Shown: piece by piece, positions 1 through 9,947 of the stretch
Layout of the letters: every line of letters begins with the position of its first letter
Position numbering within the stretch: position 1 is the first letter of the stretch
Assembly: GCF_031432975.1 (NCBI RefSeq)
Contig: NZ_CP133838.1
Span: 62,001-126,000, forward strand
DNA length: 64,000 nt
From: Buttiauxella selenatireducens
Lineage (GTDB): Bacteria > Pseudomonadota > Gammaproteobacteria > Enterobacterales > Enterobacteriaceae
Direction: 5' to 3'
Program-made: the position numbers and the translations under genes
Notes under the pieces: model-generated
Seen by the model: only the letters and a program-made list of their open reading frames with translations
Told to the model about the DNA's origin: nothing
Databases searched by the model: none

Positions 1-477
1 TATATTCGCCCATACCGTGCTGATGACCGTGAACTGAAAACCGGTATCAGCATGAGTTACATGGACTTCTCGAAAAACCTCAGCTACTTCAGCTATGGGC
101 AAGGTGGCTACTTTAGCCCGCAGGATTACATCAGCGTTTCCTTCCCGGTGGATTACACGCAGAAGTTTGATAACTGGGATATGTCGGTTGGCGCATCCGT
201 GGGTTATCAGTCGTATAGCCAGAATGAAAGCCCGTACTTCCCGACTGACTCAGCGATGCAAGCGCAACTGGAAAACTATGTCGCCAACGGTTTTGCTAAA
301 GAGGCGTGGTACAGCGGCAGTAGCAAAAATGGTATGGGTTATAACTTGCGTGCCGGCGCTGATTACAAGGTTAACAAAGACATGCGAATTGGTGGGCAGG
401 TCGGTTATGACACCTTTGGTGATTACAACGAAAGTACCGCGCAACTCTACTTCCGTTATCTGCTAGGGAATAATTAA
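1..477 (+). CDS. bcsC: Cellulose synthase outer-membrane subunit BcsC, C-terminal end (partial)
   Basis: The reading frame is open from the first base of the window to the TAA at 475-477, so only the last 158 residues of BcsC are present. BcsC is the periplasmic TPR and outer-membrane barrel protein that exports cellulose made by BcsA/BcsB. The visible part is barrel-like, with alternating aromatic strands; the stretch LSYFSYGQGGYFSPQDYISV and the closing QLYFRYLLGNN match the C-terminus of E. coli BcsC as remembered. The next gene, bcsD, begins two bases after the stop, which implies one operon. The N-terminal TPR region lies outside the window. Confidence 0.93.
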   Translation, partial: YIRPYRADDRELKTGISMSYMDFSKNLSYFSYGQGGYFSPQDYISVSFPVDYTQKFDNWDMSVGASVGYQSYSQNESPYFPTDSAMQAQLENYVANGFAKEAWYSGSSKNGMGYNLRAGADYKVNKDMRIGGQVGYDTFGDYNESTAQLYFRYLLGNN

Positions 478-479
478 TC

Positions 480-947
480 ATGAATGACGCGCAGTTATTG
501 CAGTACTTTCAACATCAGCAGACACAACCGGGCTGGTTCTCTTTGCTCCACATCATGATTGATAGCATGGTGGCGAATGCGGGTGAAGCAGAAAGCCGCT
601 CGTTTCTGATACAAATGGGTGAGACGCTGGCCGCGCGTCACCCATTAGCATTAGCGCGAACTGTGGGCGAACTCGAATCGCAGATAAATCTTCAGCTTGC
701 CCGTTTCAACTGGGGCTATATTGATATTGAAGCCAGCGAAACGGCGATGCTCATTCGCCACATGGCTTTGCCTGTTCCCGCAGACGAAGCGCAGCAGGCT
801 TCCTGGAATAACGCCTTTAGCGCCGTTCTGGAAGGAATATACGCCCGTTGGTTGCGCGATCAGGGCGGCAAACCGCATGTGTCGCTGTGGCGCGAGTCTT
901 CACCGTCAGCAACAGTGGTACACTTTCGATATCAAAATAGTCGATGA
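480..947 (+). CDS. bcsD: Cellulose synthase subunit BcsD
   Basis: This 155-residue protein has the length and pattern of BcsD, the periplasmic subunit that helps arrange cellulose-export complexes in Acetobacter-type and many enterobacterial operons. It is mainly helical, has no signal peptide, and contains the conserved-looking stretch FNWGYIDIEASETAMLIRHM in its middle. The start codon is two bases after the bcsC stop, and bcsZ follows within ten bases, so the three are probably co-translated. E. coli K-12 lacks bcsD at this position and has bcsZ before bcsC, so the operon here is of the bcsABCDZ-like kind. Family assignment rests on sequence pattern and context. Confidence 0.85.
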   Translation: MNDAQLLQYFQHQQTQPGWFSLLHIMIDSMVANAGEAESRSFLIQMGETLAARHPLALARTVGELESQINLQLARFNWGYIDIEASETAMLIRHMALPVPADEAQQASWNNAFSAVLEGIYARWLRDQGGKPHVSLWRESSPSATVVHFRYQNSR

Positions 948-956
948 GGTGCTTTG

Positions 957-1952
957 ATGTTGCAGCGATGCAAAACGCTGATAGTGGCAATTATTGCCTT
1001 GATCTTCAGCCAGCAAGCGCTGGCTGACACGGCATGGGACAGCTATAAATCCCGTTTTTTAATGCCCGATGGTCGCATTGTCGATACCGGCAATAAAAGC
1101 GTCAGCCATACCGAAGGCCAGGGTTTTGCCATGATGATGGCAGTGGCCAACGACGACCGCGCCAGTTTTGAAAAGATGTGGAACTGGACGCGAAAAACGC
1201 TGCAAAACCCCGAAAACGGTCTGTTCTATTGGCGTTATAACCCAGTCGAAGCCCAACCGATCACCGATAAAAATAACGCCACCGATGGCGATACGTTTAT
1301 CGCGTGGGCGCTGCTAAAAGCGGGTAACAAGTGGCAGAACCCGGATTATCTCAAAGAATCAGATGCGATCGCTAAGGCGCTGGTCGCTCATAACGTGGTG
1401 CGTTTTGCTGGTTTACAGGTGATGCTGCCTGGCGCAAAAGGTTTTAACCTTAATAGCTATGTGAATCTGAACCCGTCCTATTTTATCTTCCCGGCCTGGC
1501 AGGATTTCGCTGACCGCAGTCATTTAACGGTGTGGCGGGATTTGATTAATGATGGGCAGAAGTTGCTGGGTAAAATGCACTTTGGTAACCCACAACTCCC
1601 GTCTGACTGGGTTTCGCTCTATTCCGATGGCCGTACCGTTCCGGCAAAACAGTGGCCTGCACGTTTTAGTTACGATGCAATCCGTGTTCCGTTGTATGTG
1701 TACTGGTTTAATCACAACAGCCCTGAGTTGCAGGCCTATAAAACCTGGTGGGGACGTTACCCACGTGACAAAACGCCAGCATGGGTGAACGTCACCACGG
1801 GCGATACCGCATCGTACATGATGGATGGCGGGCTACTGGCAGTGCGGGATTTGGTACTTCAGCCTGCGAATGTGGCGGCACCGCAAATTACGGCTCAGGA
1901 AGATTATTATTCTGCGAGTTTGAAGATGCTGGTGGCGCTGGCGGCGAGGTGA
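957..1952 (+). CDS. bcsZ: Periplasmic endo-1,4-beta-glucanase BcsZ (GH8)
   Basis: A 331-residue cellulase of glycoside hydrolase family 8 that trims or edits cellulose during export. The N-terminus is a signal peptide ending ...QQALA before DTAWDSYKSRF. Family features seen are SHTEGQGFAMMMAV near residue 50 (containing the catalytic Glu), the DGDTFIAWAL stretch near residue 110, and a distal WPARFSYDAIRVPLY. ATG at 957 is preferred: it lies six bases after GAGGT, although the TTG at 954 would also be in frame. It is the last gene of the cellulose operon, and a palindromic repeat begins about 20 bases after the stop. Confidence 0.93.
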   Translation: MLQRCKTLIVAIIALIFSQQALADTAWDSYKSRFLMPDGRIVDTGNKSVSHTEGQGFAMMMAVANDDRASFEKMWNWTRKTLQNPENGLFYWRYNPVEAQPITDKNNATDGDTFIAWALLKAGNKWQNPDYLKESDAIAKALVAHNVVRFAGLQVMLPGAKGFNLNSYVNLNPSYFIFPAWQDFADRSHLTVWRDLINDGQKLLGKMHFGNPQLPSDWVSLYSDGRTVPAKQWPARFSYDAIRVPLYVYWFNHNSPELQAYKTWWGRYPRDKTPAWVNVTTGDTASYMMDGGLLAVRDLVLQPANVAAPQITAQEDYYSASLKMLVALAAR

Positions 1953-1972
1953 TTGCGGGTTTGTAAGGATGG

Positions 1973-2082
1973 CCCTCACCCTAACCCTCTCCCCCAGGAG
2001 AGGGAATAAACCCCCTTCATCCCCAGAGGAGGGAATACTACGGTTTTCTCCTTCTCCCTCAGGGAGAAGGTCGGGATGAGGG
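1973..2082. repeat. GGGAGAGGG palindromic repeat, copy 1 (paired hairpins)
   Basis: Opens with CCCTCACCCTAACCCTCTCC, has a first hairpin (CTCTCCCCCAGGAGAG), a middle spacer, then a second hairpin CCTTCTCCCTCAGGGAGAAGG at 2050-2070 and closes with GGGATGAGGG. Two hairpins flanked by an inverted outer motif resemble a REPIN-type doublet. Related copies lie at 7742-7938, 12029-12108, 13680-13753 and 27954-28142. This copy lies between bcsZ and the DUF559 gene and could act as a transcription end or mRNA-stability element. Confidence 0.85.
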
Positions 2083-2157
2083 TGATTTTTCCCGAGGCAC
2101 TTTCCAAAATTAACCCCCCATTCTGACAACCCGCCTAAAAATCACCACTATTCAGCA

Positions 2158-2514
2158 ATGAATAAAAAACTAAAAACCTACGCTAAAACTCTGCGTCAAA
2201 CGATGACACCTGAAGAACAGCTTCTATGGTACATGCTGAGAAACCGCCGTTTTGCGGATTACAAATTCAGGCGGCAACATCCCGTTGGCCCGTTTATTCT
2301 CGACTTCGCCTGCTACCAACCACAGCTCGCCATAGAGCTGGACGGCGGGCAGCACGGTGAAAACCATCGCTATGACGAACGCAGAACACAATGGCTGGAG
2401 GGAAGAGGCTGGAAAGTCTTACGCTTCTGGAATAATGAGTTATCAGAAAATACGGAAGGAGTGCTCACCGTTATACTTGATGCGTTGAATGCGCTTTCGG
2501 TTTCTCGGGTCTAA
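2158..2514 (+). CDS. DUF559 endonuclease-like protein
   Basis: This 118-residue protein belongs to the DUF559 family, which is related to the Vsr/restriction-endonuclease fold. Seen are an N-terminal helix with TPEEQLLWYMLRNRR (residues 17-31), then FRRQHPVGPFILDFAC with Asp49, the core AIELDGGQHGE (Glu60, Asp62, His66), and GWKVLRFWNNEL near residue 85. These fit a metal-dependent nuclease active site. It sits between the cellulose operon and pdeK, which are neighbours in E. coli, so it is an insertion. It directly follows a GGGAGAGGG palindromic repeat. No experimental function is known to me for this family; a nuclease role is inference. Confidence 0.85.
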   Translation: MNKKLKTYAKTLRQTMTPEEQLLWYMLRNRRFADYKFRRQHPVGPFILDFACYQPQLAIELDGGQHGENHRYDERRTQWLEGRGWKVLRFWNNELSENTEGVLTVILDALNALSVSRV

Positions 2515-2588
2515 AAGGCTTCACAATGCAGTATACTCAGCATGCATAAGAATATGTCCAGTAAGCCCAGCCATTGCGGAGTGTAAGT

Positions 2589-4583
2589 TTGCGAGTCAGT
2601 CGTTCATTAACGATTAAACAAATGGCGATGGTGTCAGCCGTCGCCTTGCTGTTTATTTTCATTTTTATTGTGGTACAGCTTTTTCACTTTGTGCAGCAAA
2701 GCCGCTACGACACCGCCAGCCAGATGGAGAAAATCGCCCATTCGGTGCGTATTCCGCTGTCTGAAGCTATCCTGAAGGCGGATATTCCTCAGGCAGAATC
2801 CATCCTGAATCAGATCCAACCTTCCGGCATTATCAGCCGGGCGGATGTGGTGCTGCCGAACCAATTCCAGGCATTGCGCAAAAGCTTTGCGCCAGAGCGC
2901 CCGATCCCCGTATGGATTACTCGTCTGTTCGAACTTCCGGTTCAGATATCGTTACCGCTGTATTCACTGGAACGCCCGGCAAATCCGCAGCCGCTGGCCT
3001 ATCTGGTGCTGCAAGCGGACTCCTGGCGGATGTACAAATTCATCATCAGTACCATTTCGACCTTACTGACGACATATCTGCTGCTGGCGCTGATTTTGTC
3101 TGTTGCGATTAGCTGGTCGATAAACCGTTTAATTGTTCACCCGGTGCGTAAAATCGCCCGTGAACTCGATAGCCTAAGCCCGCACGAAGCGGCGAGCCAT
3201 CAACTCAGCCTGCCTCATCTTCACCACGATGATGAAATAGGTATGCTGGTGCGCAGCTATAACCGTAATCAACAAATGTCGCAGCGCTTACATGAAGAAA
3301 CGAGCGCGATGAGCACCCGAAACACCCTGACCGAGTTGCCCAATAAAGCGCTGTTACTGGCGTTGCTCGAGCAACTGACGGCCAGCGAGAACAAAAATGC
3401 GCTGATCGTGATTGCCAGTGAAACCTTGCAGGATAGCGCCGGTGTGCTGAACGAGGAGCAGCGTGAAATGCTGCTTCTGACGCTGGTTGAGAAAATAAAA
3501 GGGGTTCTGCCACCTAAGATGGTGTTGGCTCAACTTAGCGGGTACGACTTCGGCATTATTGCGCATGGTGTTCAGGATGCATGGCAAGCGATGGCCCTGG
3601 CGAAGCAAATCAATGCGGTATTCAACGAAAAACTGACCATTCACTCTATTTCTCTCAAGCCGACAGCAAGTATCGGTATTGCGATGTATCACGGCGGTTT
3701 GACCGCCGAACAACTGTATCGCCGTGCGGTTTCCGCGGCATTTTCTGCCCGTCGCCATGGCAAAAATCAGATTCAGTTCTTTGACCCTGAACAGATGGAA
3801 ATTGCACAGCGCCATTTGACCCAGGAGCACGATTTAATGGCAGCGTTAGACAACCATCAGTTCGCGATTTGGTTGCAACCGCAGGTCAACATGCGTACCC
3901 GGGAAGTGGTCGGCGCAGAAGTGTTGCTGCGTATGCAGCAGCCAGATGGGAGCTGGGCGCTGCCGGAAGGCTTGATTGAGCGTATCGAAGATTGCGGTTT
4001 GATGTTCACCATTGGCAACTGGATCCTTGAAGAGTCTTGCCGTGTGCTGGCCGGATGGCAAACCCAGGGCATCACTATGCCGCTCTGTGTGAATATCTCG
4101 GCACATCAATTACTGCACGAACAAATGGGCGCGTCACTGCTGGAATTGATGGCGCGTTACCGCATCCAGCCAGGAATGTTAATTCTGGAAGTCACGGAAA
4201 GTCATAATATTGATGATCCGAAAAAAGCAGTCAGTATTTTGCGTCCGTTACGCAAAGCTGGGGTGCGAATTGCGCTGGATGATTTTGGTATGGGTTACGC
4301 CAGCCTGCGCCATTTACATCACCTGAAATCGCTGCCGGTGGATGTGTTAAAACTCGATAAGAGCTTTGTCGATGGCCTGCCGGAAGACAACACGATGGCG
4401 GGGGTTATCATCGGTATGGCGAATACATTGGGCCTGAAACTGGTGGCTGAAGGAATTGAAAATCAGGCGCAGTGCGACTGGCTGTTAAACGAAGGTGTGA
4501 CCCTTGCTCAAGGTTATCTTTTCTCCAGGGCACTGACTCTTAAAGAGTTTGATTCAAAGTACTTATCCGCCGCAGATCAGTAA
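2589..4583 (+). CDS. pdeK: Cyclic-di-GMP phosphodiesterase PdeK (YhjK/HmsP-like)
   Basis: A 664-residue inner-membrane protein with a transmembrane segment near residues 12-33, a periplasmic loop, a second segment near 155-180, a HAMP-like linker, a degenerate GGDEF domain without a GGDEF motif, and a C-terminal EAL domain. EAL-domain residues look intact: Glu444 (in EVLLR), Asn502, Glu534, the pair Asp564-Asp565 in LDDFG, and Lys588. It should hydrolyse c-di-GMP to pGpG. TTG at 2589 is preferred over TTG at 2574 because GGAGTG lies just upstream and [15 protein letters not shown] matches the remembered E. coli N-terminus. Its place next to the cellulose operon fits control of cellulose synthesis. 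Confidence 0.93.
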   Translation: MRVSRSLTIKQMAMVSAVALLFIFIFIVVQLFHFVQQSRYDTASQMEKIAHSVRIPLSEAILKADIPQAESILNQIQPSGIISRADVVLPNQFQALRKSFAPERPIPVWITRLFELPVQISLPLYSLERPANPQPLAYLVLQADSWRMYKFIISTISTLLTTYLLLALILSVAISWSINRLIVHPVRKIARELDSLSPHEAASHQLSLPHLHHDDEIGMLVRSYNRNQQMSQRLHEETSAMSTRNTLTELPNKALLLALLEQLTASENKNALIVIASETLQDSAGVLNEEQREMLLLTLVEKIKGVLPPKMVLAQLSGYDFGIIAHGVQDAWQAMALAKQINAVFNEKLTIHSISLKPTASIGIAMYHGGLTAEQLYRRAVSAAFSARRHGKNQIQFFDPEQMEIAQRHLTQEHDLMAALDNHQFAIWLQPQVNMRTREVVGAEVLLRMQQPDGSWALPEGLIERIEDCGLMFTIGNWILEESCRVLAGWQTQGITMPLCVNISAHQLLHEQMGASLLELMARYRIQPGMLILEVTESHNIDDPKKAVSILRPLRKAGVRIALDDFGMGYASLRHLHHLKSLPVDVLKLDKSFVDGLPEDNTMAGVIIGMANTLGLKLVAEGIENQAQCDWLLNEGVTLAQGYLFSRALTLKEFDSKYLSAADQ

Positions 4584-4635
4584 ACTGGTTGTTGCAAATG
4601 TTATTGGGCTGGCGCGAGTCAGCTCAATTATTTAA

Positions 4636-6033
<1,398 letters not shown>

Positions 6034-6096
6034 AACCCTCAATTGCCCACGGCGACTTGCCCTCGCTGTGGGCTACTGCGCATAATTGACCCTTGA

Positions 6097-6120
6097 GCCA
6101 AATTCTTTGGCGTTTTTTTT
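6097..6120 (+). terminator. Rho-independent terminator after dctA
   Basis: The stem GCCAAA/TTTGGC around a three-base loop is followed by G and eight T residues. It lies 64 bases after the dctA stop. Confidence 0.7.
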
Positions 6121-6130
6121 CATTTTAAAA

Positions 6131-6193
6131 GTGACGTTTCCGCTTCGACGCGGTCAAACGGAGTGGTGAAATGTCACCGCGGTGGCTTTTTTT
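6131..6193 (+). other. Structured leader or small RNA candidate upstream of yhjJ
   Basis: GTGAC (6131-6135) can pair with GTCAC (6173-6177), enclosing a smaller CCGC/GCGG hairpin flanked by GTTT/AAAC. A T7 run follows at 6187-6193, 56 bases before yhjJ. It could be a second terminator, a small RNA 3' end or a leader attenuator. The evidence is base pairing by eye only. Confidence 0.25.
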
Positions 6194-6249
6194 CGTAATC
6201 TTTTGCCACCATTACACTTTTTAATCAGGATTGTTTTCCAGGGGTTAAC

Positions 6250-7734
6250 ATGCAGGGCACCAAAATTCGACTCTTAGCTGGCGGATTGCTGTTGGTCGCC
6301 GCCGCCAATAATGTGCAGGCAGAAGCACTACAGCCCGACCCAGCCTGGCAGCAAGGCACGCTGGCCAATGGTTTTCAATGGCAAGTCCTGGCCACACCTC
6401 AGCGCCCAAGCGATCGTATTGAGATTCGTCTGTTGGTCAACACTGGCTCATTGACTGAGACCACCCAGCAGAGCGGCTTTAGCCACTTCTTACCACGCCT
6501 GGCACTTACACAAAGCGGTAGCTTGCAACCCTTGCAGGTACGCTCACTATGGCAGCAAAGTGTGGACCCGCAGCGTCCTCTGCCTCCAGCGGTAGTTTCG
6601 TATGACTTCACGCTGTTTAATCTTAGCCTGCCTAATAACCGCAATGATTTGCTCAAAGAAGCGCTGGTTTATCTGTCAGAAAGCACCGGTAAAACGTCAG
6701 TAACCCAGGATACGGTGAACGTTGCGCTGCAAACTCAGGATATGGTGGCAACCTGGCCGATGGACACCAAAGACAACTGGTGGCGCTATCGCTTGCAAGG
6801 TTCCACGCTGTTGGGCCATGACCCGGCAGAAGATCTCAAGCAGCCGGTTGATATCGAACAACTGAGCGAGTTCTACAAGAAATGGTACACCCCGGATGCG
6901 ATGACGTTGATTGTGGTAGGTAACGTTGATAGCCGAAGTGTTGCCGATCAAATCAACAAAACGTTTGGTACTCTTACAGGCAAACGTGAAACGCCCGCAC
7001 CGGTTGCGACCCTTTCTCCGCTCAAGCGCGTGCCTGTAAGTTTGATGACCGACAGCGTGAGCCAGGATCGTCTCTCTTTAATGTGGGATAACTCATGGCA
7101 ACCAATTCGTGAATCGTCTGCATTGCTGCGTTACTGGCGTGCTGACCTCGCACGTGAGGCGCTGTTCTGGCATGTGCAGCAGAACCTCAGCAAGCAGAAC
7201 ATTAAAGATCTCAACCTGAGCTTCGATTGCCGTGTGCTGTATCAGCGTGCGCAGTGTGGCATTAACCTTGAGTCACCAAACGATAAGCTGAATGCGAATT
7301 TAGCGAACGTGGGCAAAGAGCTGGTTAACGTTCGTGATAAAGGGCTATCGCAGGCAGAGTTTGATGGGTTAGTTGCGCAGAAAAAAGCGGAACTCGCCAA
7401 ACTGTTTGCCACTTACGCTCGTACCGATACCGATGTGCTGATTAGCCAGCGTATGCGCTCGTTGCAAAACCAGGTGGTTGATATCGCGCCGGAACAGTAT
7501 CAGAAGTTGCGTGGGGATTTCCTGAATAGCCTGACACTGAGTTCGCTGAATCAGGATTTACGTCAGCAGTTGTCGCAAGAAATGGCGCTGGTGCTGTTGC
7601 AGCCCAAAGGCGAACCTGAGTTCAATATGAAGGATCTGCAAGCGACGTGGGATAAGGTGATGGTGCCGAGTAAAACGCTGCCGCTAACGGATGAGCCTAA
7701 GCAGGATGGGGCGGATGTTCCTCCGGCGCAGTAA
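6250..7734 (+). CDS. yhjJ: M16-family zinc-protease-like periplasmic protein YhjJ (probably inactive)
   Basis: A 494-residue protein with a signal peptide ending NNVQA at residue 24 and the two-lobed layout of the M16 (pitrilysin/insulinase) family. It matches E. coli YhjJ along its length. The zinc-binding HxxEH motif expected after the first strand is replaced by His79-Phe-Leu-Pro-Arg83, so the second zinc ligand and catalytic Glu are missing. A scaffold or chaperone-like role is more likely than proteolysis, but its function is not established. It converges on kdgK across a repeat array. Confidence 0.9.
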   Translation: MQGTKIRLLAGGLLLVAAANNVQAEALQPDPAWQQGTLANGFQWQVLATPQRPSDRIEIRLLVNTGSLTETTQQSGFSHFLPRLALTQSGSLQPLQVRSLWQQSVDPQRPLPPAVVSYDFTLFNLSLPNNRNDLLKEALVYLSESTGKTSVTQDTVNVALQTQDMVATWPMDTKDNWWRYRLQGSTLLGHDPAEDLKQPVDIEQLSEFYKKWYTPDAMTLIVVGNVDSRSVADQINKTFGTLTGKRETPAPVATLSPLKRVPVSLMTDSVSQDRLSLMWDNSWQPIRESSALLRYWRADLAREALFWHVQQNLSKQNIKDLNLSFDCRVLYQRAQCGINLESPNDKLNANLANVGKELVNVRDKGLSQAEFDGLVAQKKAELAKLFATYARTDTDVLISQRMRSLQNQVVDIAPEQYQKLRGDFLNSLTLSSLNQDLRQQLSQEMALVLLQPKGEPEFNMKDLQATWDKVMVPSKTLPLTDEPKQDGADVPPAQ

Positions 7735-7741
7735 CCGGACG

Positions 7742-7938
7742 CCCTCACCCTAGCCCTCTCCCCCAGGAGAGGGGATAGTGCGGCATTCTCCCTCATCCGG
7801 TGGGAGAATATCGGGGGGGATAGTGCGGCATTCTCACTCATCCGGTGGGAGAATATCGGGAGGGATAGTGCGGCAATCTCCCTCAACACAGGGGGGCGTC
7901 TTTCCCCCTCTCCTTCAAGGAGAGGGTCGGGGTGAGGA
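7742..7938. repeat. GGGAGAGGG palindromic repeat, copy 2, with an expanded tandem core
   Basis: The outer arms CCCTCACCCTAGCCCTCTCC and GGAGAGGGTCGGGGTGAGG are the same as in the other copies. Between them lie about three near-repeats of a unit of roughly 46 bases that starts GGATAGTGCGGCATTCTC and contains CATCCGGTGGGAGAATATCG. The array fills the space between the convergent yhjJ and kdgK genes and ends only five bases from the kdgK stop codon. The core unit differs from that of the array at 27954-28142. Confidence 0.85.
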
Positions 7939-7943
7939 TTGTT

Positions 7944-8876
7944 TTAGCCTGGCATCGCTTCTTTCGGGATAATCGCGCCGCGGTACTGAATCACGGTGCT
8001 CGCAGTCAAATGTCCACGTTTTGCCGCTTCTTCCGCACTTCCGCCCGTCAAACGCACCGCCAGATAACCCGCGCTGAAAGAGTCACCCGCCGCAGTAGTA
8101 TCGATCACTTTTTCTTTCGGTAATTTAACCGCAGGCACTTCTAACGTCGATTCACCCTGAATCGCCACCAGGCAAGAATCTGCACCACGCTTGATAACCA
8201 CTTCACGCACGCCCGCAGCTTGAGTACGGTGAATCACCTCTTCAACCGGCTTCTCGCCCCATAGCAAGTCTTCGTCATCCAGCGTCAGGAACGCGATATC
8301 AGTGCATGCCAGCATTTGTTGGTAAACCTGTTGCGTCTCTTCACGGCTTGCCCACAGGCGCGGACGATAGTTGTTATCGAAGATGACTTTGCAACCGTTA
8401 GCGCGGCATTGAGCCAGCAGCACCATCAGCTTTTCACGGCTAGCAGCGTTGAGAATCGCCAGGCTAATTCCACTCAGATAGACGTAGTCGAACTGAGCCA
8501 GTTCTGCACAGATTGCTTGCGCTTGATCGCTTTCCAGCCAAAAACGGGCTGCGGCTTCGTTGCGCCAGTAGTAGAAGGTGCGCTCGCCAGTCGCGTCAGT
8601 TTCGATGTAATACAGACCCGGTAAACGGTGTTCCAGGCGCTGTGTCAGTTCGGTATGTACGTTTTCTTGCTGCCAGGCGTCCAGCATTTGTTGGCTGAAG
8701 TTATCTTCACCCAGCGCCGTAACGTAGTGGACTTCAAGCGCATCAGCATTGACCTGACGAGCAATATAAACAGACGTGTTTAGGGTGTCGCCACCAAAGC
8801 CGCGGCTAACTTCCGCACCTTTTTGCGACAGTTCAATCATACATTCACCGATGACGGCGATTTTGCGCGTTGGCAT
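7944..8876 (-). CDS. kdgK: 2-keto-3-deoxygluconate kinase
   Basis: A 310-residue PfkB/ribokinase-family sugar kinase that converts 2-keto-3-deoxygluconate to KDPG in hexuronate breakdown. The N-terminal GECMIELS and GGDTLNTSVYIAR stretch and the C-terminal VIDTTAAGDSFSAGYLA anion-hole signature (with the catalytic Asp of AAGD) are both present. It is near full-length match to E. coli KdgK as remembered. The divergent 229-base space shared with pdeH contains AAAACGATGTTTC near 8947, a partial match to the KdgR operator; this is only suggestive. Confidence 0.95.
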   Translation of the reverse strand: MPTRKIAVIGECMIELSQKGAEVSRGFGGDTLNTSVYIARQVNADALEVHYVTALGEDNFSQQMLDAWQQENVHTELTQRLEHRLPGLYYIETDATGERTFYYWRNEAAARFWLESDQAQAICAELAQFDYVYLSGISLAILNAASREKLMVLLAQCRANGCKVIFDNNYRPRLWASREETQQVYQQMLACTDIAFLTLDDEDLLWGEKPVEEVIHRTQAAGVREVVIKRGADSCLVAIQGESTLEVPAVKLPKEKVIDTTAAGDSFSAGYLAVRLTGGSAEEAAKRGHLTASTVIQYRGAIIPKEAMPG

Positions 8877-9034
8877 AGCAGTAAACCTGAATTAATGAAA
8901 TTCCCGCTAGTTTGCTGGTCGGTTAAAAACGAGTCAAACAATTTAAAACGATGTTTCGGAAAACTTTGAGCTAAGGCAGATTCTCGTCAATGTGAACGAA
9001 CTCTCTTTCATTGAGGTTGTACTGAAAGCGAACA

Positions 9035-9061
9035 TAAAGTTCTCATGCGCTACGCCGATAA
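9035..9061 (+). promoter_or_regulatory. FliA (sigma-28) flagellar class 3 promoter for pdeH
   Basis: TAAAGTTC at 9035-9042, an 11-base spacer, and GCCGATAA at 9054-9061 match the sigma-28 consensus TAAAGTTT-N11-GCCGATAA with one mismatch. It lies 44 bases before the pdeH start. In E. coli, yhjH/pdeH is a known flagellar-regulon gene, so site and gene agree. Confidence 0.9.
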
Positions 9062-9105
9062 CTTGTCGATGAGCCATGCGAGTTATCAAAGTAAACAGGA
9101 CCCAC

Positions 9106-9882
9106 ATGATGAAGTTTAAGCAGATCACTCACCGGCTTAATACGCTTGAGGCGAGTGTCGAAAGTTTGCAGGAACGGCGATTCTGGTTGCAGTGCCAGCG
9201 GCAGTACACCTTCCAGCCGATCTACAAAATCGATGGTCGATTGATGGCGATAGAGCTACTGACGGTGGTCACGCACGAGGATGAACCGGACGTTCGTATT
9301 CCGCCCGATCGCTACTTTTCATCTGTCACCAGCCGTACGCGATTGATGGTCATCGAAGAGCAACTTAACTTACTGCGCAGTTGGGAATCCATCTTCATCG
9401 GCTATGACATCTTAGCCTCTGTGAATGTCGATGGCCCTACGCTTGTGGCCATGAAACATCATCAGCCGATCCTGGCGCTGATAAACAAAATGCCGTGGGT
9501 GCGTTTTGAACTGGTGGAACACATTACCCAGCCACAAGCGGTAACGCTTGCGGGAATGAACGAATTTGGCCCGCTGTGGCTGGATGATTTCGGTACGGGA
9601 GTCGCCAACTTTTCGGCATTAAGTGAGGTGCACTACGACTACATCAAAGTCGCGCGTGACCTGTTTATCATGCTGCGCACCAGCGAAGAGGGCCGCAATT
9701 TATTCACTATGTTGCTGCAATTGATGAACCGTTATTGCAAAGGAGTCATCGTTGAAGGCGTGGAAACTGAAGATGAATGGCGCGATGTCCAAAACTCTCC
9801 TGCATTCGCGGCGCAAGGCTATTTTCTCTCCCGTCCCTTCCCATTTGAACAGTTAGAGAGTGTGCTAACTCGCCTCTCCTGA
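9106..9882 (+). CDS. pdeH: Cyclic-di-GMP phosphodiesterase PdeH (YhjH)
   Basis: A 258-residue stand-alone cytoplasmic EAL-domain protein with no membrane segment. Visible active-site elements are Glu50 in the EAL-equivalent IELL, VNVDGPT, FELVEHI, Asp160-Asp161 in LDDFGTG, YIKVARDLF and IVEGVET. In E. coli this enzyme keeps c-di-GMP low in motile cells, freeing YcgR-braked flagella and repressing curli and cellulose. ATG at 9106 lies five bases after AGGA; an adjacent ATG at 9109 is equally possible. A strong FliA promoter precedes it. Confidence 0.95.
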   Translation: MMKFKQITHRLNTLEASVESLQERRFWLQCQRQYTFQPIYKIDGRLMAIELLTVVTHEDEPDVRIPPDRYFSSVTSRTRLMVIEEQLNLLRSWESIFIGYDILASVNVDGPTLVAMKHHQPILALINKMPWVRFELVEHITQPQAVTLAGMNEFGPLWLDDFGTGVANFSALSEVHYDYIKVARDLFIMLRTSEEGRNLFTMLLQLMNRYCKGVIVEGVETEDEWRDVQNSPAFAAQGYFLSRPFPFEQLESVLTRLS

Positions 9883-9947
9883 TGCCGCATCGGTCACGCT
9901 CAACTATCTTTAGTGAATGCGAGCCACATCAGGAGAAGGTAAAAGGC

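Noticed and set aside
7563-7972. Short proteins rich in LPLLGERVRVRA- or PLPLGEGRGE-like sequence near the palindromic repeats
   Set aside because: They are translations of the GGGAGAGGG repeats in various frames and recur wherever the repeat does.
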